Shown here piece after piece: positions 16,901 to 20,543 of a stretch of DNA of 20,543 nucleotides. The DNA is from SIG565 sp045647785 (GTDB taxonomy: Bacteria; Bacillota; Clostridia; Oscillospirales; Acutalibacteraceae). The stretch is from assembly GCA_045647785.1 (NCBI GenBank), contig JAZRMU010000006.1, positions 1 through 20,543 on the forward strand, given 5' to 3'. The notes under the pieces were generated by a model. The model did not search any database. It was not told the DNA's origin and saw nothing but the letters and a program-made list of their open reading frames with translations. Position 1 is the stretch's first letter. Each line of letters opens with the position of its first letter. The translations under genes were made by a program, and so were the position numbers.

Positions 16901-19784
16901 GGTTGTATTCCCCTCTCTTTCTGTCAATTTCTTGATCGGCTATTTTAGCCCATTTGAATATCATATCTTTAGGATTCTTGGAAATGTTAACAACATTTTG
17001 GAACGCCTGCATTACAGAACGGTCTACATAGTAGCCGCCGGGCACTTCCTCAAGACCATAAACCCAGCTCCAAGCCTCTTCAAGAACATCGAGGTGGTCA
17101 GATTCCCAAGAAAGCATACGGAATGCTTCCATATTAGCGGTTGCACGACGACCTGTCTCACCAAGGATAGCCTCAAGCATTACAGAATATCTATACTGCG
17201 AGTTAGCATCGGTCCACCACTTAAGGAATTCCCAAGCCTCTTCCTTATGCTTGGTGATTTTCGGGATTGCACAGGCCGTACCTAAATCTGCCTGTGTATG
17301 ATTTACAGTACCGTCGGCATTCTTTGTGCCGGGCATTATTGCGATATCCCATTTGCCTACAATTTCAGGGGCTGCCTGTGAGAACAGCGTATACTGTGTG
17401 TAATCGGCAACACCAATCGGAATTGTACCTGCGCGGAAGCGGTTGTAGAAATCGTATGCCTTTAAGAAACCTAAATCGGTGTAGTATTCTGTCCATTCAA
17501 CAAAGGTCTGAACAGCATCACCTGATAAGAAGTTTGTTCTCTGATTTTCGGTATAAACCGGAAGGTTTTTCTGCATTAAACGAGTTGCATAGGTATTAAC
17601 CGTTGTAGCACCTGTGGGAAGACCGGCTGCCAGATTCTGGCGCTGTAGCAGTGCCGAAAGCTCCTTGAACTCCTCCCAGGTTTTCGGCGGTTCAGATACG
17701 CCCATCTGATCGAGAATATCAGTACGGTAGAACATAATTGAGAAATTTTGTGTGTCAGGAATACCGTAGCTTACTCCGTTTAGCCTGTAAGGTCTGTCAG
17801 CGCCCTTCTGGAAACGCTTAATAACCTCATCATAATCGTCAAACTCCTCGGAAAGCGGCAAGAGCGCTCCACGCATACCGTAGTTTACAGGCTCGGTTCT
17901 AGCCTGACCGATAAGCAGGTCGGGTCCACTACCGGCTAAAATTGCCTGGATAAGGGTTGCACCAACAATCTGGATATTAACCGTAATATTGGGGTGCTCT
18001 GCTTCAAATGTATCCTTTACAAGGCTGGTTAAAATCTGTGTCTCGTCGCGACCCCAGCTTACCCAAAGGGTTAAAGTGGTCTTGCCGTCAACATTCTCGG
18101 TCTTGTACTTGTAGTCGTCCATAAATGAAACGAGGAAACGCTTGAAAGAGTATTTGGTTTTTGCCCACCAGCCTGCCATTTCAAAGTCATAGCCTTCCTT
18201 TTCGGGAGAGCCTAAAATAATCTGGTCAAGGTCGAGGGGAAGCTTTGCTACGTCTGTAACAAGAGCGCAAAGTGAAGTGTAGTTATCGTAATATGTATTG
18301 ATGTACTTTTGTGCAGTATAAGGATTATCATACATATCATTAAGTACACGAATCATATTATCAATGGTCGCAATATAAGTACCGCTTGTTTCCTTGGTGA
18401 TTTCCACAATCTGCGCGCGCGCCTTTTCAAGTGCATCGATGTTTTTAAGCAAGGTTTCATTCCACTGCGGAACGTTGCGGAAGAACTCGTAGCTACGTCC
18501 TGTATCTATGCTTTCACCCGTAATCATACGGATTTTGAGGTAAAGATTACCGATATCATAGGCAACATCGTTAATAGCTCGGCTTACTGCACCGAAATCC
18601 GCAAGAGTTACAGTCATAGATATATCGTGTGTACCCTTGGTAAGATAAACAAGTGCTGCCTCGCCATCTGCCTGCAGTTCGGAGAACTGCCAGTTACCAT
18701 TATAGTAGAACGGAACATTTGTAGCCTCCGCAAAGGGAGACTTACCGTCAATCTTAAGGCTGCGGTATGAGTTACCGTTGATAATTACATTCTGACGGAA
18801 ACGAAACGCCACCTTGTAAAGACCGTCTTCAGGAACCTCAACGCTCCAATTAAGTGTATCGTTGGGCTTCTGCCAGCCTGTACCGCCTATATAGTTAACA
18901 ATGCTCTTAAATGCCTCGGCATCGCCGCGGAGGCCCTTAATGCTCGGGTCGCTATTATCAATAAGAGGGTTCATTGATGCAGTGCTTTTATATATTGCTC
19001 TTTCGCCTTCGATAGTAATATCGTTGCCGCTATAGTACTTATAGCCAGCAGCCTCATATTCCTTTTTAATTTCGGCATAAGGCTTAACCTGCTCGGGAGC
19101 TGCAAGAATTACGCTTGCAAGATAAAATTCACCTGAAGTAGCATTTAATGTGATGGTGTGTTCACCAGCCGCAAGTGCTACCTTCATAGGCTCAACGAAC
19201 TGACCGCTCGTTTCCATAGCCTTCGTGGTTTTGTAGATGAATTTTTCAATCTGCTCAGAAGCGTAAACATTACCATTGCTGTCCTCGATACCGTCAGGCT
19301 TTTCGTCAACAAATGTTCTTGCGAAGTTTACAGCCTTCAGCGCATCATAGGGCGACTTGCCGTCAATTAAAAATCCGAATCGAAGCGGTAAGCCTCTACC
19401 CTTAATAGGACAATAGGTAAGATGAATTTCATACATACCGTCTGCCGGAACGCTGAATGTATATGTAGCCGAGCCCTTTTCGCCCGTCCACTTAATAACA
19501 TTCTCCTTAACAACCTTATTTTCATCCTCAAAGCCGGCCACCTTTTCGACAGCAGCGTCCGATGAAATATAAGAATCCGCCGAGATTACAATATCCTCGG
19601 TGGCGTCTCCAACATTTTTGTTCGCCTCCAAATAATCGGCATAGACTTTCTCACCGTTAGCATTAACAGTGATTTCCTGAACTACACCATTTGTGTCTGC
19701 TACAGCCTCATCGGCAAAGCAGGTTACCTGGAATAACGAAAACATGAATGCTAACGCCAAAATAATAGCAATACACTTTTTCAT
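16893..19784 (-). CDS. Very large extracellular solute-binding protein with N-terminal beta-sandwich domains (963 aa)
   Basis: This is the receptor of the first importer, about twice the usual length. The ATG at 19784 follows GGAGGG by 9 nt. The signal peptide (MKKCIAIILALAFMFSLF) ends in a signal-peptidase-I-like site, CFA before DEA; Cys22 is preceded by QVT and does not make a good lipobox. Residues about 45-235 and 250-415 look like two carbohydrate-binding, galactose-binding-type beta sandwiches, each with a DGMYEIHLTY or DGLYKVAFRF strand, a KSPYDAL or KSPFAEA segment and a final GEHTITL or GTHDISM strand. A helical linker follows. The solute-binding domain starts near 567 (TLTLWVSWGRDETQ) and includes GSGPDLLIGQ, YRLNGVSYGIPDT, MFYRTDILDQMGV and PPKTWEEF. 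It heads the operon behind a strong promoter. The extra domains may hold glycans near the membrane. Confidence 0.88.
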   Translation of the reverse strand: MKKCIAIILALAFMFSLFQVTCFADEAVADTNGVVQEITVNANGEKVYADYLEANKNVGDATEDIVISADSYISSDAAVEKVAGFEDENKVVKENVIKWTGEKGSATYTFSVPADGMYEIHLTYCPIKGRGLPLRFGFLIDGKSPYDALKAVNFARTFVDEKPDGIEDSNGNVYASEQIEKFIYKTTKAMETSGQFVEPMKVALAAGEHTITLNATSGEFYLASVILAAPEQVKPYAEIKKEYEAAGYKYYSGNDITIEGERAIYKSTASMNPLIDNSDPSIKGLRGDAEAFKSIVNYIGGTGWQKPNDTLNWSVEVPEDGLYKVAFRFRQNVIINGNSYRSLKIDGKSPFAEATNVPFYYNGNWQFSELQADGEAALVYLTKGTHDISMTVTLADFGAVSRAINDVAYDIGNLYLKIRMITGESIDTGRSYEFFRNVPQWNETLLKNIDALEKARAQIVEITKETSGTYIATIDNMIRVLNDMYDNPYTAQKYINTYYDNYTSLCALVTDVAKLPLDLDQIILGSPEKEGYDFEMAGWWAKTKYSFKRFLVSFMDDYKYKTENVDGKTTLTLWVSWGRDETQILTSLVKDTFEAEHPNITVNIQIVGATLIQAILAGSGPDLLIGQARTEPVNYGMRGALLPLSEEFDDYDEVIKRFQKGADRPYRLNGVSYGIPDTQNFSIMFYRTDILDQMGVSEPPKTWEEFKELSALLQRQNLAAGLPTGATTVNTYATRLMQKNLPVYTENQRTNFLSGDAVQTFVEWTEYYTDLGFLKAYDFYNRFRAGTIPIGVADYTQYTLFSQAAPEIVGKWDIAIMPGTKNADGTVNHTQADLGTACAIPKITKHKEEAWEFLKWWTDANSQYRYSVMLEAILGETGRRATANMEAFRMLSWESDHLDVLEEAWSWVYGLEEVPGGYYVDRSVMQAFQNVVNISKNPKDMIFKWAKIADQEIDRKRGEYNLD

Positions 19785-19839
19785 TGCACCGTTCCCTCCA
19801 AAAAAATGTGAATTTTGTTATGAATATTGCACAAAAAAC

Positions 19840-19857
19840 TATCACTAGAGCGTAATA
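19840..19857. promoter_or_regulatory. Imperfect inverted repeat in the operon leader, possible operator
   Basis: TATCAC and GTAATA form 5 of 6 complementary positions around a 6-bp spacer. The site begins about 25 nt downstream of the predicted transcription start, where a bound repressor could block elongation. It is short and could be chance. Confidence 0.2.
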
Positions 19858-19887
19858 GCCCTTTTTACACTATTATAACTACTTACA

Positions 19888-19916
19888 ATAATACCAAAAA
19901 CACCCCTTATTGTCAA
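19888..19916 (-). promoter_or_regulatory. Sigma-A-type promoter of the sugar-uptake operon
   Basis: On the minus strand a perfect -35 TTGACA (19911-19916) is followed by 17 bp and TATTAT (19888-19893). The predicted start is near 19881, giving a leader of about 95 nt before the receptor ATG. It is the best promoter match in the window. A TATAAT at 19872-19877 lacks a suitable -35 box. Confidence 0.72.
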
Positions 19917-20041
19917 GGGAATTTGAACGATTTATCATAATTTTTACTATATATTTAGCCCTTTTTTGGTGCAATATTTATAACTGTTTTGTAAAAATAA
20001 TCTACATATCCGTTTTTTTGGCATTTTTTATCAACATTTTG

Positions 20042-20107
20042 TGGTAAAAAGCGAAAAAGCGGGCATTTTAGCCTCTAAAATTTCGAAATTTTCCGTGATT
20101 TTTACCA
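20042..20107. repeat. Nested inverted repeats upstream of the operon promoter
   Basis: An outer pair TGGTAAAAA (20042-20050) and TTTTTACCA (20099-20107) is perfect over 9 bp. Inside are a 7-bp hairpin (ATTTTAG/CTAAAAT, 20065-20081, 3-nt loop) and an overlapping 16-bp perfect palindrome AAAATTTCGAAATTTT (20077-20092). The two inner structures share bases, so they are mutually exclusive. The cluster lies about 125-190 bp upstream of the -35 box. Confidence 0.5.
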
Positions 20108-20195
20108 TCAGTAACATTAACTACAAAGAAATAATATGCGAAAACACTTCCGTTTAGTTAATATTTACAAAATAAATCCCCACTATCCAAATAAC

Positions 20196-20227
20196 AAAAA
20201 ACAGCACCCACATAAAGTGAGTGCTGT
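20196..20227 (-). terminator. Second, duplicated copy of the rpsI terminator
   Basis: On the minus strand an 11-bp stem (20201-20211 with 20217-20227, one G-U pair) with a 5-nt loop is followed by six U. It is part of the 74-bp duplicate of the rpsI end. It adds a second stop for transcription before the sugar operon. Confidence 0.85.
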
Positions 20228-20269
20228 AAATTTGAAATAATCGTAATTATCTCTTTGAGAACCGAGGTG
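20196..20269 (-). repeat. Direct repeat copy A: duplicated rpsI 3' end plus terminator
   Basis: These 74 bp repeat 20352-20426 with two substitutions and one length change in the A run. The copy includes the last codons of rpsI (FSKR then stop) but is detached from the gene by the hairpin segment. It has no start of its own. Confidence 0.92.
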
Positions 20270-20351
20270 ATTCCCCACGGCGTGGGGAAATGTCGGTGAA
20301 ACCGACAAAGTGGACGGGCGCCGTCAGCGCCACGACGAGTGCGAGGAGTGC
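20270..20351. repeat. 82-bp GC-rich three-hairpin element between the two rpsI-end copies
   Basis: Three consecutive perfect hairpins are visible. The first is TTCCCCAC/GTGGGGAA (20271-20278 with 20282-20289). The second is TGTCGGT/ACCGACA (20291-20297 with 20301-20307). The third is GGCGC/GCGCC (20317-20321 with 20327-20331). The segment is much richer in GC than its surroundings. It resembles dispersed intergenic palindromic repeats of Clostridia, but whether it recurs in this genome cannot be seen here. Confidence 0.65.
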
Positions 20352-20384
20352 AAAAAAACAGCACCCACATAAAGTGAGTGCTGT
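20352..20384 (-). terminator. Rho-independent terminator of rpsI
   Basis: On the minus strand an 11-bp stem (20358-20368 with 20374-20384, one G-U pair) and a 5-nt loop are followed by seven U. It starts 19 nt after the rpsI stop codon. Confidence 0.9.
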
Positions 20385-20426
20385 AATTTTGAAATAATCG
20401 TAATTATCTCTTTGAGAACTGAGGTG
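20352..20426 (-). repeat. Direct repeat copy B: native rpsI 3' end plus terminator
   Basis: This is the copy still attached to rpsI. It covers the last S9 codons, the stop at 20404-20406 and the terminator. A further 9-bp sequence (CACGACGAG) directly beyond it at 20427-20435 also occurs in the hairpin element at 20331-20339. Confidence 0.92.
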
Positions 20427-20543
20427 CACGACGAGCGCCCTTGAGTCCGTACTTCTTTCTTTCCTTCATTCTCGGGTCGCGAGTGAGGAAGCCTGCCTTC
20501 TTGAGTTCGGAACGAAGTTCCTCGTCATACTGAAGAAGAGCAC
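20404..20543 (-). CDS. rpsI: 30S ribosomal protein S9, C-terminal 46 residues (5' part outside window)
   Basis: The minus strand reads DEELRSELKKAGFLTRDPR, then MKERKKYGLKGARRAPQFSKR and a TAA stop. This matches the highly conserved S9 C-terminus, including the terminal SKR tail that reaches the P-site tRNA in the ribosome. The gene is incomplete only because the window ends. It is usually preceded by rplM (L13), which would lie outside. Its terminator follows directly. The last codons and terminator are duplicated downstream at 20196-20269. Confidence 0.97.
   Translation of the reverse strand, partial: ALLQYDEELRSELKKAGFLTRDPRMKERKKYGLKGARRAPQFSKR

Larger units (their letters stand above)
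19785..20195. other. Gene-free AT-rich regulatory region upstream of the sugar-uptake operon
   Basis: This stretch of about 410 bp shows no credible coding frame. It holds the operon promoter (19888-19916) and a leader of roughly 95 nt. Further upstream are several inverted repeats: one pair in the leader (19840-19857), a nested cluster (20042-20107) and a 12/13-bp pair (20111-20122 with 20156-20168). The number of inverted repeats suggests regulator binding, but none matches an operator I can name. Confidence 0.6.

Noticed and set aside
16644..17285. Plus-strand frame of 213 codons
   Set aside because: It runs antisense across the junction of the receptor and MalF-type genes, both well supported, and has no ribosome site or recognisable domain.
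18309..18770. Plus-strand frame of 153 codons
   Set aside because: It is an antisense shadow of the helical linker and second beta-sandwich region of the large receptor; no domain is visible.
19872..19877. Perfect TATAAT as the -10 box of the sugar operon
   Set aside because: Its matching -35 position reads TTTTGG, whereas TTGACA with a 17-bp spacer pairs with TATTAT at 19888-19893.
19785..19881. Riboswitch or tRNA-like structure in the operon leader
   Set aside because: The leader is short and AT-rich, without the conserved motifs or stems of any class I can recognise.
20158..20370. Minus-strand frame of 70 codons across the hairpin element and copy A
   Set aside because: It consists of translated hairpin and terminator DNA with no ribosome site.
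20196..20426. CRISPR array or insertion-sequence ends, because of the direct repeats
   Set aside because: There are only two long copies, which contain the end of a ribosomal gene; there is no transposase and no series of short repeats with spacers.
20247..20429. Minus-strand frame of 60 codons with a hydrophobic stretch, ending in PRFSKR
   Set aside because: It is read out of frame through rpsI and the terminator hairpin, then through the hairpin element into the duplicated S9 tail. The membrane-like stretch comes from hairpin DNA, not from a gene.

Overview
The window looks like chromosomal DNA of a carbohydrate-scavenging Clostridia-type Bacillota, probably a gut or rumen anaerobe. Supporting signs are strong GGAGG-type ribosome sites, AT-rich TTGACA/TATAAT-like promoters, lipobox lipoproteins, carbohydrate ABC importers without a dedicated ATPase, and a giant BspA-type leucine-rich-repeat surface protein. 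Genus and species cannot be fixed from the sequence. Every recognised gene is on the minus strand, so transcription runs from high to low coordinates.

In transcription order, the window opens with the last codons of rpsI (ribosomal protein S9, 20404-20543) and its terminator. The last codons plus terminator are then repeated as a second copy about 150 bp further on. Between the copies lies an 82-bp GC-rich segment made of three hairpins. A gene-free AT-rich stretch of about 410 bp (19785-20195) follows, with several inverted repeats and a consensus-like promoter (TTGACA-17 bp-TATTAT).

That promoter starts an eight-gene operon (19784 to 8417). Its genes are: a 963-residue solute-binding protein with large N-terminal beta-sandwich regions; a MalF-type and a MalG-type permease; a secreted beta-propeller/TPR protein with a Yip1-like membrane domain; a DUF5696-type lipoprotein; a second MalF/MalG permease pair; and an L-rhamnose mutarotase (rhaM). 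Genes are joined by overlaps or short gaps, and at four junctions the ribosome site overlaps the upstream stop codon. A 13-bp-stem terminator closes the operon. No ABC ATPase is present, so a shared MsmX/MsmK-type ATPase elsewhere is the likely energiser. The mutarotase suggests that at least one transported glycan contains L-rhamnose.

Downstream is a decayed fragment of a solute-binding-protein gene (about 8064-8336). It is clearly paralogous to the next gene, an intact lipoprotein solute-binding protein (6597-7937) with its own promoter and terminator. This intact protein is the natural partner for the second permease pair.

The last 6.4 kb is one open reading frame (1-6400), cut by the window edge, with its own promoter. 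It encodes a secreted protein of at least 2,133 residues: a signal peptide, three tandem repeats of about 420 residues (Ig-like plus a probable lectin/laminin-G-like part), a fourth Ig-like segment, then BspA-type leucine-rich repeats. Together the genes describe glycan capture at the surface and import, with a giant adhesin-like protein next door.
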